A DNA stretch of 45,642 nucleotides from Bradyrhizobium guangdongense (GTDB lineage Bacteria; Pseudomonadota; Alphaproteobacteria; Rhizobiales; Xanthobacteraceae): positions 1-45,642 of the forward strand of contig NZ_PPPT01000139.1 in assembly GCF_006483445.1 (NCBI RefSeq), in the 5' to 3' direction. A program made the position numbers and the translations under genes. This document shows, piece by piece, positions 31,995 through 40,302 of the stretch. The notes below the pieces were generated by a model. That model made no database searches, was not told where the DNA came from, and saw nothing but the letters and a program-made list of their open reading frames with translations. Every line of letters starts with the position of its first letter. Position 1 is the first letter of the stretch.

Positions 31995-32027
31995 AAAAAC
32001 GCCCCCGGCTGAGCCAGGGGCGTTTTT
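31995..32027. terminator. Bidirectional terminator after rpmE
   Basis: AAAAACGCCCC (31995-32005) pairs perfectly with GGGGCGTTTTT (32017-32027) around an 11-base loop that is itself partly paired. Both strands end in a T-run. It lies 24 bases beyond the rpmE stop on the minus strand and can also stop readthrough from rcdA. Confidence 0.9.
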
Positions 32028-32050
32028 CGTCTCGACCGGTTGAGAGTCGA

Positions 32051-32278
32051 TCAATCCTTCTTGAGGAAGCCCGAGAACTTCTTCTGGAAGCGGGAGACGC
32101 GGCCGCCGCGGTCCATGAGCTGCTGGGTGCCGCCGGTCCAGGCCGGGTGCGACTTCGGGTCGATGTCGAGGTGCAGCTTGTCGCCTTCCTTGCCCCAGGT
32201 GGAGCGGGTCAGGTACTCGGTGCCGTCGGTCATCACGACCGTAATCGTATGATAATTCGGGTGAATTTCGGCTTTCAT
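32051..32278 (-). CDS. rpmE: 50S ribosomal protein L31
   Basis: A 75-residue ribosomal protein (MKAEIHPNYHTITVVMTDGT, then a middle DIDPKSHPAWTG and a lysine-rich end). The zinc-binding Cys set of the C+ type is absent, which is normal for this alphaproteobacterial form. Divergent from the ABC exporter, in the arrangement usual for these bacteria. Confidence 0.97.
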   Translation of the reverse strand: MKAEIHPNYHTITVVMTDGTEYLTRSTWGKEGDKLHLDIDPKSHPAWTGGTQQLMDRGGRVSRFQKKFSGFLKKD

Positions 32279-32477
32279 GGCAATTCCTCGGCGCCCCGGC
32301 GCCTCACTTGAGTGGCTATCGAATGACGGATTTGGGCGGCTCTATACCCCACGAAAGCCCCCAAAACAAGCCGTTGGCGGCAGGTAAAACCGGGGGAGCC
32401 CCTAAGGGACATCCCGGATTTGCCACTACCCTTGCACCGGCCTATTGGGAACGGACTTGACCAATGGGCCGAAGCTG

Positions 32478-34328
32478 ATGAGCGCTGTGGAACGGCTTGA
32501 CGACGGGCATCGCAACGAGCCCGAAACCGGGCCTCTCGAAATCCCGTCCATCGAAGCCGAGCTGATCGAGCAGCCGGCCAAGGGACGCGCACGGCTGCGG
32601 CCCTTGCTTGCGCTCGCACCTTACGTCGCCCGCTATCGCGGCCGCGCCATGCTCGCCTTCGTCGCGCTGACGATCGCCGCGCTGACGACGCTGCTGGTGC
32701 CCGTCGCGGTTCGCCGCATGATCGATTTCGGCCTGACGGCTGAAGGCATCGCGCTGATCAACAGCTACTTCTCCGTCATGATCGCTGTCGTCGCCGTGCT
32801 CGCGCTGGCAAGTGCCTCCCGCTATTACCTGGTGATGACGATCGGCGAGCGCATCGTCGCCGATCTCAGGCGCGATGTGTTCACGCATCTGTTGTCGCTG
32901 TCGCCGAAGTTTTTTGACTCGGCGCGCAGCGGCGAGCTGGTGTCGCGGCTCACGGCCGATACGACGCAGATCAAGTCGGCGGTCGGCGCCTCCGTCTCGA
33001 TTGCGCTGCGCAATCTGATGATGTTTTTTGGCGCAACCGCGATGATGGTGATCACGAGCCCGCGGCTGTCGGGTTTCGTGCTGCTCGCCATCCCCCTGAT
33101 CGTGCTGCCGCTGGTGGCCTTCGGGCGCTGGGTGCGCCGTCTGTCGCGCAACGCGCAGGACACGCTTGCCGACGCCTCGGCCTATGCCTCGGAGCTCGTC
33201 GGCGCGATCCGCACCGTGCAGGCCTATACCAGCGAAGCCTTTGCCGAACGCCGCTTCGGCGGCGAGGTCGAGCAGGCCTATGAGGCGGCGCGCACCTCGA
33301 CGCAGGCGCGCGCGGTGTTGACCGCGATCATCATCTTCATCGTGTTCTCCAGCGTGGTCGCGATCCTCTGGATCGGCTCGCATGACGTGCTGACCGGAAG
33401 CATCACGCCGGGCCGGCTCGGCCAGTTCGTGCTCTATGCGGCATTCGCGGCCGCCGGTCTCGGCCAGCTCAGCGAGGTCTGGGGCGAAGTCTCTGCCGCC
33501 TCGGGCGCGGCCGAGCGCCTGTTCGAGATCCTTCACGTGCAGCCTGAGATCACGGCACCGGCGCAGCCGCGCGCGCTGCCGGTGCCTGCGCGCGGTGAGG
33601 TCGGTTTCGACAAAGTCAGCTTCGCCTATCCGGCGCGGCCCGATGTCAACGTGCTCGATGCTGTCTCGCTGAACGTGCGACCCGGCGAGAAGGTCGCGAT
33701 CGTCGGGCCCTCAGGTGCCGGCAAGAGCACGCTGTTTCATTTGCTGTTGCGCTTCTACGACCCGAAGAGGGGTGCGATCTCGCTCGATGGCGTGCCGCTT
33801 AAATCGGCCGATCCGCGCGACCTGCGGGCCCGCATCGCGCTGGTGCCGCAGGAATCCGTGGTGTTCGCCGCCACCGCGCGCGAAAACATCCGCTTTGGCC
33901 GGCCGAGCGCGACCGACGCCGAAGTCGAGCGTGCCGCCGAGCTTGCGCACGCCGCCGAATTCATCCGCCGCATGCCCGAAGGTTTTGAGACGCCGCTCGG
34001 CGAGCGCGGTGTGACGCTGTCCGGCGGCCAGCGTCAGCGCATCGCGATCGCGCGCGCGATTTTGCGCGACGCGCCGCTGTTGCTGCTCGACGAGGCGACG
34101 TCCTCGCTCGATGCCGAAAGCGAGACGCTGGTGCAGACCGCGCTGGAAGAGCTGATGCGCCACCGCACCACCATCGTGATCGCGCACCGTCTCGCAACAG
34201 TGCTGTCCTGCGACCGTATTCTGGTGATGGACCAGGGCCAAATCGTCGAGCAGGGCACGCATGCGGAGCTGGTTGCGGCGAACGGGCTTTATGCACGGCT
34301 GGCGAGGTTGCAGTTCGAGGGGGCGTGA
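32478..34328 (+). CDS. ABC exporter with fused membrane and ATPase domains (MsbA-related)
   Basis: A 616-residue half-transporter. The membrane domain spans about residues 35-330 with six segments. The ATPase has Walker A GPSGAGKST, Q-loop VPQES, signature LSGGQRQRIAIARAI, Walker B LLLLDEATSSLD and H-loop IAHRLA. The sequence fits the alphaproteobacterial MsbA-related group found beside rpmE; its cargo (lipid or drug) is not known. The ATG at 32478 is preferred over TTG codons upstream that have no ribosome site. Confidence 0.92.
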   Translation: MSAVERLDDGHRNEPETGPLEIPSIEAELIEQPAKGRARLRPLLALAPYVARYRGRAMLAFVALTIAALTTLLVPVAVRRMIDFGLTAEGIALINSYFSVMIAVVAVLALASASRYYLVMTIGERIVADLRRDVFTHLLSLSPKFFDSARSGELVSRLTADTTQIKSAVGASVSIALRNLMMFFGATAMMVITSPRLSGFVLLAIPLIVLPLVAFGRWVRRLSRNAQDTLADASAYASELVGAIRTVQAYTSEAFAERRFGGEVEQAYEAARTSTQARAVLTAIIIFIVFSSVVAILWIGSHDVLTGSITPGRLGQFVLYAAFAAAGLGQLSEVWGEVSAASGAAERLFEILHVQPEITAPAQPRALPVPARGEVGFDKVSFAYPARPDVNVLDAVSLNVRPGEKVAIVGPSGAGKSTLFHLLLRFYDPKRGAISLDGVPLKSADPRDLRARIALVPQESVVFAATARENIRFGRPSATDAEVERAAELAHAAEFIRRMPEGFETPLGERGVTLSGGQRQRIAIARAILRDAPLLLLDEATSSLDAESETLVQTALEELMRHRTTIVIAHRLATVLSCDRILVMDQGQIVEQGTHAELVAANGLYARLARLQFEGA

Positions 34329-34331
34329 GCC

Positions 34332-34775
34332 CTACGGCTTCCATGCCATCTTCAGCACCGGCCGCCCCGAGGTCGGGTTCACGTCATCACCCGCATGCAC
34401 AAAACCGTTGCGCTCGTAGAAGCGGATGGCGCGGGCATTGTCCTTGTTGACGAGTAGGGTGACGCCGCTGGGTGAGAGCCGCTTGGCTTCATCCACCAAA
34501 AGCCGTGCCGCATCGGAGCCCCAATGGGCAGGGTCAACTACGAGCTGATCGAGATAGCCTTCACCGTCGATGGTGACGAACCCGATCAGCTTGCCGTCTT
34601 GCTCTGCAACAGCAATCTCCGCCTTCGGCACCAGCTCCTTGCGCCAGCGCTCGCGCCACCAGTCGAGCCGCGCCGCAAAGTCGATCTGCGGATAAGCCTG
34701 TTGCCAGGTGCGATGCCAGACGTCGATGCTGGCGGCTTCGTCCGAGGGCGCGTAGGGGCGGATGTGGAGAGCCAC
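34332..34775 (-). CDS. GNAT-family N-acetyltransferase
   Basis: A 147-residue acetyl-CoA-dependent transferase: LHIRPYAPSDEAASIDVWHR, then LDQLVVDPAHWGSDAARLLV with the acetyl-CoA loop, and the family end NARAIRFYERNGFVHAGD. GTG start at 34775 overlaps the stop of the OmpA-type gene by one base (TAGTG). The substrate cannot be told. It shares an operon with the MotA/MotB-like pair. Confidence 0.88.
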   Translation of the reverse strand: MALHIRPYAPSDEAASIDVWHRTWQQAYPQIDFAARLDWWRERWRKELVPKAEIAVAEQDGKLIGFVTIDGEGYLDQLVVDPAHWGSDAARLLVDEAKRLSPSGVTLLVNKDNARAIRFYERNGFVHAGDDVNPTSGRPVLKMAWKP

Positions 34776-35803
34776 TACCGCTCCGTCAGCTTCAGCTCGA
34801 TGCGACGGTTGCGCTTGTAGGCCTCTTCGGTGTTGGCGGTGTCGAGCGGCTGGAATTCGCCAAATCCAGCTGCGACGAGGCGCTGGGGGGACACGCCGAG
34901 CGAGACCAGATACTGCACGACCGAAATCGCGCGCGCGGCCGAGAGCTCCCAGTTCGATTTGAAGTTTATACCCGTGACCGGACGCACGTCGGTGTGCCCG
35001 TCGACCCGCAGCACCCAGGCGATCTCGGCCGGGATTTTTTTGTCGAGCTCGATAAGTGCCGAGGCCAGTGTATCGAGCTCGGCGCGGCCCTCGGGCAGCA
35101 GCGTCGCCTGTCCGGTGTCGAAGAACACCTCGGACTGGAACACAAAACGGTCGCCGACGATGCGGATGTCGGGCCGGTTGCCGAGAATGGCGCGCAGGCG
35201 GCCGAAGAACTCGGAGCGATAGCGTGACAATTCCTGCACGCGCTGCGCCAGCGCCACGTTGAGCCGCGAACCCAGATCGGCGATCCGGCTCTGCGATTCC
35301 TTATCGCGCTTCTCCGACGCGTTGAGGGCTTCTTCGAGCGCGGCGAGTTGCCGCCGCAGCGCGCTGATCTGCTGGTTCAGCACCTCGATCTGCGCGAGCG
35401 CGCGGGCCGAGACCGCCTTCTCGGAATCCAGCGCCTTGTTGAGCTCGGAGGCCTTGCCCTGCGCGTCGTTACCGGCGCTCGCGAGCCCCTCATAGAGGCC
35501 CTTGAGGCGGTCGCGCTCGGTCTCGGCCGAGACGAGGCCGGCCTTCAATTGCGAGACCTGGTCGTCGAGCGAGAGCTTGCCGAGCTTTTCCAGCGACAGC
35601 ATTTCCGTGAGCTGCGCGATCTTGGCGTTGAGCGCCTCCAGCGCCTTGTCCTTGCCGGTGACCTCCTGCGACAGGAAGAACTGCACGACCAGGAAGACCG
35701 AGAGCAGGAACACGATCGACAGCACCAGCGTCGACAGCGCGTCGACGAATCCGGGCCAGTAGTTGAAGGGGCCTTCGCTGCTGCGGCGGCGGGCCAAAGC
35801 CAT
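34775..35803 (-). CDS. OmpA/MotB-type peptidoglycan-binding protein with one membrane segment
   Basis: A 342-residue protein. A single membrane segment (about 18-45) contains an Asp at D21 (WPGFVDALST), as the proton-pathway Asp of MotB does. A long coiled coil follows (about 50-190) and a C-terminal OmpA domain (about 215-340) with VDGHTDVRPVTG, NWELSAARA and YKRNRRIELKL for peptidoglycan. No flagellar genes are near. With the neighbouring MotA/ExbB-type protein it forms an ion-driven stator-like complex of unknown output. Confidence 0.9.
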   Translation of the reverse strand: MALARRRSSEGPFNYWPGFVDALSTLVLSIVFLLSVFLVVQFFLSQEVTGKDKALEALNAKIAQLTEMLSLEKLGKLSLDDQVSQLKAGLVSAETERDRLKGLYEGLASAGNDAQGKASELNKALDSEKAVSARALAQIEVLNQQISALRRQLAALEEALNASEKRDKESQSRIADLGSRLNVALAQRVQELSRYRSEFFGRLRAILGNRPDIRIVGDRFVFQSEVFFDTGQATLLPEGRAELDTLASALIELDKKIPAEIAWVLRVDGHTDVRPVTGINFKSNWELSAARAISVVQYLVSLGVSPQRLVAAGFGEFQPLDTANTEEAYKRNRRIELKLTER

Positions 35804-35818
35804 GGATGTCTCCGCTTG

Positions 35819-36844
35819 CTAACTCTTCTCGGGCTGGCGCGCGAGGCGCTCGAGCAGGCGGCGGATCTCGCGGTTCTGCTCGCCCTGGCCGTCGGCCCAC
35901 TCCCGGATCATCTGCTGCTCGGTCCGCATGTGCTGGACCAGCGCCTGGATCGCTTCGGCAAGGCTCGCCATCGCGGTCGTGGTGCTGCGGCTGCCGCTGC
36001 CTTCTTCCAGCGTTGCACGCAGCCGATCGATCGCCGCCTGCAGCTCGCCGGACATCACGCCGGCGCCCCCGCCGGCCGGCGCGTCGCGGCCATATTCGCG
36101 CACGGTGGTGGCGAGCCAGTCCTCGAGGTCGGTGTAGAAGCGGTTTTGCGCCTGGCTCGATTGCAGATCGAGGAAGCCGAGGATCAGCGAGCCGGCGAGG
36201 CCGAACAGCGAGCTGGAGAACGAAATGCCCATGCCGCCGAGTGGGGCGGCGAGGCCTTCCTTGAGCGTGTCGAACAGCGCGCCGGCGTCGCCGCCGACCT
36301 TCAAGCCATCGATCACCTTGCCGACCGAGCCGACCGTCTCGATCAGGCCCCAGAAGGTGCCGAGCAGGCCGAGGAAGACCAGCAGCCCGGTCATGTAGCG
36401 CGAGATATCGCGGGCTTCATCGAGGCGGGTCGCGATGGAATCGAGCAAATGCCGCATCGTCGTCTGCGAGATCGACATCCGGCCGGAGCGCTCGCCGCCG
36501 AGGATCGCCGCCATCGGCGCCAGCAGCTTTGGGTGACGCGCCGGCGCCAGGCCGGGGTCGGCGATGCGGAAATTATTGACCCAGGAGACCTCCGGATAGA
36601 GCCGGATCACCTGGCGGAAGGCCAGGATGATGCCGATGAACAGCACGGCCCCGATCAGGGCATTGAGGCCCGGATTGGCGAAGAAGGCGACGATGATCTG
36701 CTTGTAGAGCACCACCCCCACGAGGCCGCAGAGCACCAGGAACACCAGCATCCGCACCAGGAACACGCTGGGCGAGGACAGTTTTGTGAGCTCGATCTCC
36801 ATGGTGGAGCGGGGCGAAGTCCCAGGCGGCATGGCCGATATCAT
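35819..36844 (-). CDS. MotA/TolQ/ExbB-type proton-channel protein
   Basis: A 341-residue membrane protein. Membrane segments lie near the N-terminus (FLVRMLVFLVLCGLVGVVLY; GLNALIGAVLFIGIILAF), and a TolQ/ExbB-like helix pair follows (FLGLLGTFWGLIETV; MGISFSSSLFGLAGSLILGF). The conserved LLGTFWGLIETVGS is the family's stator signature. The long C-terminus is helical and charged. The start is uncertain: ATGs at 36844, 36832 and 36802 all lack a good ribosome site. The stop lies 15 bases before the MotB-like start, so the two are cotranscribed. Confidence 0.88.
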   Translation of the reverse strand: MISAMPPGTSPRSTMEIELTKLSSPSVFLVRMLVFLVLCGLVGVVLYKQIIVAFFANPGLNALIGAVLFIGIILAFRQVIRLYPEVSWVNNFRIADPGLAPARHPKLLAPMAAILGGERSGRMSISQTTMRHLLDSIATRLDEARDISRYMTGLLVFLGLLGTFWGLIETVGSVGKVIDGLKVGGDAGALFDTLKEGLAAPLGGMGISFSSSLFGLAGSLILGFLDLQSSQAQNRFYTDLEDWLATTVREYGRDAPAGGGAGVMSGELQAAIDRLRATLEEGSGSRSTTTAMASLAEAIQALVQHMRTEQQMIREWADGQGEQNREIRRLLERLARQPEKS

Positions 36845-37018
36845 CCGTAACGAAGCTTCAGGCGGGCATTTTTGCACTATGGCACAGCGCCAGCCGGAAA
36901 AAAGCGGGGAGATGCCGATTTCGAGGCGGGCGGGGGAACCCTAAGCCGAAACCGGGCTTAGTTACGTTCGTATTTTGCAAAACTTCGGCGTTTCACGGAC
37001 TTGGGACGGAATTTTTGC

Positions 37019-37843
37019 ATGACGACACATGTTGCTGCTCTCTTCGTCATCGCGCTGTCACTGGCGGCGCTGATGGCGCTCGCCTGGGTCGTGCAGCAGC
37101 GGACCGGCAATTCCGGCTGGGTGGACACGATCTGGACGTTTGCGGTCGGCCTGGTCGGCGCCGGGGCCGCCCTGTGGCCGGTCGTGGGCGAGGGCCCCAA
37201 TGCGCGGCAATGGCTGGTGGCGAGTCTCGTCGCGCTCTGGTCGCTGCGGCTCGGCACCCATATCGCGATCCGCACCTCAGGCATTTCGGACGATCCACGC
37301 TATGCCGACTTCGCGAAGGAGTGGGGTCTCAACGCGCCGCGGCGGATGTTCATCTTCCTGCAGAACCAGGCACTCGGTTCGGTGCCGCTGGTGTTTGCGA
37401 TTTTTGTCGCCGCGCATGTCCCTGAGCCGGCCTTGCGCGCGCAGGATTATCTTGGCGCAGCGATCCTCCTGATCGGCATTTTTGGCGAAGCGCTCGCGGA
37501 TGCGCAACTCAAGCGCTTCCGGCAAAATCCTTCGAACAACGGCCGCGTCTGCGATATCGGGCTGTGGCGCTGGTCGCGCCATCCGAACTACTTTTTCGAA
37601 TGGCTGTCCTGGCTCGCCTATCCCGTCATCGCGCTGACGGCAGGCTATGCGTGGGGCTGGGCGAGCCTGCTCGCACCAATCTTCATGTACTGGATCCTGG
37701 TCTACGTCACCGGCATCCCGCCGCTGGAGGCGCAGATGCTGCGCTCGCGCGGCGAGCGCTACCGCGCCTATCAGGCCCGCACCAGCATGTTCTTTCCGCT
37801 ACCGCCGAAGACCTTGTCACCCAGGGACGGAGTAGCCGCATGA
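37019..37843 (+). CDS. DUF1295 membrane protein (steroid-reductase/ICMT-like fold)
   Basis: A 274-residue polytopic protein: WVVQQRTGNSGWVDTIWTFA near the start, then LWRWSRHPNYFFEWLSWLAY and ILVYVTGIPPLEAQMLRSRG, the core signature of DUF1295. Related folds reduce steroid or lipid double bonds or methylate lipids. Its stop shares ATGA with the next gene, a CFA-synthase-like methyltransferase, so the two most likely act on one lipid substrate. Confidence 0.9.
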   Translation: MTTHVAALFVIALSLAALMALAWVVQQRTGNSGWVDTIWTFAVGLVGAGAALWPVVGEGPNARQWLVASLVALWSLRLGTHIAIRTSGISDDPRYADFAKEWGLNAPRRMFIFLQNQALGSVPLVFAIFVAAHVPEPALRAQDYLGAAILLIGIFGEALADAQLKRFRQNPSNNGRVCDIGLWRWSRHPNYFFEWLSWLAYPVIALTAGYAWGWASLLAPIFMYWILVYVTGIPPLEAQMLRSRGERYRAYQARTSMFFPLPPKTLSPRDGVAA

Positions 37844-38868
37844 GCGTCGTCTCCACCATCATCGGGACCGCCGAGCGCGTGCCCTTGCCTGACATCGTGA
37901 TCCGCGCGGCGATCCAGCGCCTCTGCGCGCGCACCGCACTGCGCCTGTCCGGCGGCGGCGTGGCAAGGGACACCGCCTTCGCCGGCGAGATGATGCTGCG
38001 GCCGATCGCCGAGCACACCGATGATGCGAATGCGCAGCACTATGAGGTGCCGGCGGCGTTCTTCGCCGACGTGCTCGGTCCCAACCGCAAATATTCGTCC
38101 TGCTTCTACAGGACCGATGTGACGACGCTGCAGGAGGCCGAGGAGGAGGCGCTGCGCCAGACCGTCGAGCACGCTGATTTGGCCGACGGGCAGACCATTC
38201 TCGAGCTCGGTTGCGGCTGGGGCTCGCTGTCGCTGTGGATGGCGCGGCTGTTCCCTCATGCCAAGATCCTTGCGGTGTCGAACTCGCGGTCGCAGCGCGA
38301 CTACGTCGAGGAGCAGGCGCGGCTGCGCGGGTTGACCAATCTGCGCGTCGTCACCGCAGACATGAACGTGTTCGCGCCCGACGGCCGGTTCGACCGCATC
38401 GTCTCGGTCGAGATGTTCGAGCACATGATGAACTGGCGCAAGCTGCTGACGCGCGTGCGCTCATGGCTCAATCCGGACGGCCGCTTCTTCATGCACGTCT
38501 TCACCCATCGGTCCGGCTCCTATCTGTTCGACCGGGCCGATCGCGAAGACTGGATCGCGCAGCACTTCTTCACCGGCGGCGTGATGCCGAGCCATCACCT
38601 GGTCAGGCAATATGGCGACCTCTTCGAGATCGAGAAGGAGTGGTGCTGGAGCGGCACGCATTATCAGCGCACCGCGGATGACTGGCTTGGTAATTTCGAC
38701 GCAGGCCGTGACCGGATCGAGTCCACCATGCGCAAGGTCTATGGCAACGAGACCGCGCTGTGGATGCGCCGCTGGCGCTGGTTCTTCCTGGCGACGTCAG
38801 GCTTGTTCGGTCACGCCGACGGAACCGAATGGGGCGTCAGCCACTACCGGATGAAGGCTGCGGACTAA
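37840..38868 (+). CDS. SAM-dependent methyltransferase of the cyclopropane-fatty-acid synthase family
   Basis: A 342-residue protein. The SAM-binding motif is ILELGCGWGSLSLWMA (about 120-135). Upstream, QHYEVPAAFFADVLGPNRKYSS is the family's lipid-facing region; downstream, SVEMFEHMMNW and FFMHVFTHRSGSYLF follow. It is shorter at the N-terminus than true Cfa (about 380 residues). It is translationally coupled to the DUF1295 gene. Likely role: methylating or cyclopropanating an unsaturated lipid with the reductase-like partner; exact product is inference. Confidence 0.88.
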   Translation: MSVVSTIIGTAERVPLPDIVIRAAIQRLCARTALRLSGGGVARDTAFAGEMMLRPIAEHTDDANAQHYEVPAAFFADVLGPNRKYSSCFYRTDVTTLQEAEEEALRQTVEHADLADGQTILELGCGWGSLSLWMARLFPHAKILAVSNSRSQRDYVEEQARLRGLTNLRVVTADMNVFAPDGRFDRIVSVEMFEHMMNWRKLLTRVRSWLNPDGRFFMHVFTHRSGSYLFDRADREDWIAQHFFTGGVMPSHHLVRQYGDLFEIEKEWCWSGTHYQRTADDWLGNFDAGRDRIESTMRKVYGNETALWMRRWRWFFLATSGLFGHADGTEWGVSHYRMKAAD

Positions 38869-39108
38869 AAGCGCGTTGTTCTGTCGCAGCACCACCGAGA
38901 TGGAACCCGACTCACAATCGGGTGAGACCGGAAAAAGGTCGTGCGTTCAGTGCGATAGCTTCTGTGACATTGGGCCGCCCGCGTCGCGCGTTGCAATGCA
39001 ATAAGACCATTCTATTTTGGCCTCATCAGCCGCGCGGAATTCGCTGTCGAAAGCATGCCGCGCGGAGCGTGATTGTGTTTGCAACAAACCTCGGGGGCCA
39101 CCCACTCC

Positions 39109-40296
39109 ATGTCAGGACTTCGTGCGCGATCGGCATGCGTCGCAGTGATGCTCGCGGCCTTTGCGCCGCTTCTTGGAGCTTGCGACGAATCCAGCTCCGC
39201 AATCTCAGCCGCACAAGCCCCCGAGCCTGATGTCAGTATCGTCATCGTCAAGCCGCAGGCCCGCGCCGTGGTGCGCGAACTGCCCGGCCGCATCGCGCCG
39301 ACGCGCGTCGCCGAGGTGCGGCCGCGTGTCTCCGGCATCGTGGTCGAGCGCCTGTTCCGCCAGGGCAGCGAGGTGAAGGCGGGCGATCCGCTCTATCGCA
39401 TCGATCCGCGTCCGTTCGAAGTCGAGGTCATGGCCCATGAGGCCGCGGTCGCCAAGGCGGAGGCCGTGCTGCTGCAGGCGCAGCAACAGGCCCGCCGCGT
39501 CGCTCTGCTCACCAGTCAGCGCGCAGCACCTGAAGCGGAGAACGAGAAGGCTGTTGCCGGCGAACGCCAGGCCCATGCCGAAGTCGAGGGCCGCAAGGCG
39601 GACCTCGCGCGCGCAAAGCTCAACCTGGATTATGCGACCGTGCGCGCGCCGATCGACGGCGTTGTCGGCGCGGCGCTGGTGTCCGAAGGCGCGCTGGTCG
39701 TGCAGAACGAAACCAATCTCGCCACCGTCCAGCAGCTCGATCCGATCTATGCCGACTTCACCCAGTCGGTCACCGAAATGAACCAGCTTCGCCGCGCCTT
39801 CGAGAGCGGCGATCTCGAGCGCATCGATGCCGATGCCGCCAAGGTGCGCCTCGTGCTCGACGACAACAAACTCTATGCGCTCAACGGCAAGCTGCTGTTC
39901 TCCGAGGCCAAGGTCGACGCCCATACCGGCCAGGTGACGCTGCGCGGCGAGTTCCGCAATCCCAAGCGCGAGCTGCTGCCGGGCATGTATGTCCGCGTCC
40001 GCATCGACCAGGGTCTCGACTCCGACGCAATAGCGGTGCCGCAGCAGGCGATCCAGCGTAATGGCGGCGGCGGCAGCGAAGTGTTCGTCGTCAAGGACGA
40101 CAACCGCATCGCCGTGCAGCCGGTGCGCACCGGCCAGGTGCAGGACGGCTACTGGTTCGTCACCGACGGCCTGAAGGCCGGCGACAAGGTCGTGGTCGAA
40201 GGGTTCCAGAAGTTTGCCGCCGGCGACAAGGTCAAGCCGCAATCCTGGGCCGAGGCCGACGCGGCGGACAGCCAGCAAGCGCAAGCATTGCGGTAA
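39109..40296 (+). CDS. RND efflux pump periplasmic adaptor (membrane fusion) lipoprotein
   Basis: Bridges an inner-membrane pump to an outer-membrane channel. The 395-residue product has a lipoprotein signal ending LLGAC (Cys at about 25). The adaptor fold follows: PGRIAPTRVAEVRPRVSGIV, the hairpin region with KADLARAKLNLDYATVRAPI, and LLPGMYVRVRIDQG, a beta-barrel and a membrane-proximal tail (DGLKAGDKVVVEGFQKF). The ATG at 39109 puts the lipoprotein signal first. The pump gene starts six bases downstream. Confidence 0.94.
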   Translation: MSGLRARSACVAVMLAAFAPLLGACDESSSAISAAQAPEPDVSIVIVKPQARAVVRELPGRIAPTRVAEVRPRVSGIVVERLFRQGSEVKAGDPLYRIDPRPFEVEVMAHEAAVAKAEAVLLQAQQQARRVALLTSQRAAPEAENEKAVAGERQAHAEVEGRKADLARAKLNLDYATVRAPIDGVVGAALVSEGALVVQNETNLATVQQLDPIYADFTQSVTEMNQLRRAFESGDLERIDADAAKVRLVLDDNKLYALNGKLLFSEAKVDAHTGQVTLRGEFRNPKRELLPGMYVRVRIDQGLDSDAIAVPQQAIQRNGGGGSEVFVVKDDNRIAVQPVRTGQVQDGYWFVTDGLKAGDKVVVEGFQKFAAGDKVKPQSWAEADAADSQQAQALR

Positions 40297-40302
40297 CCGA
40301 TC

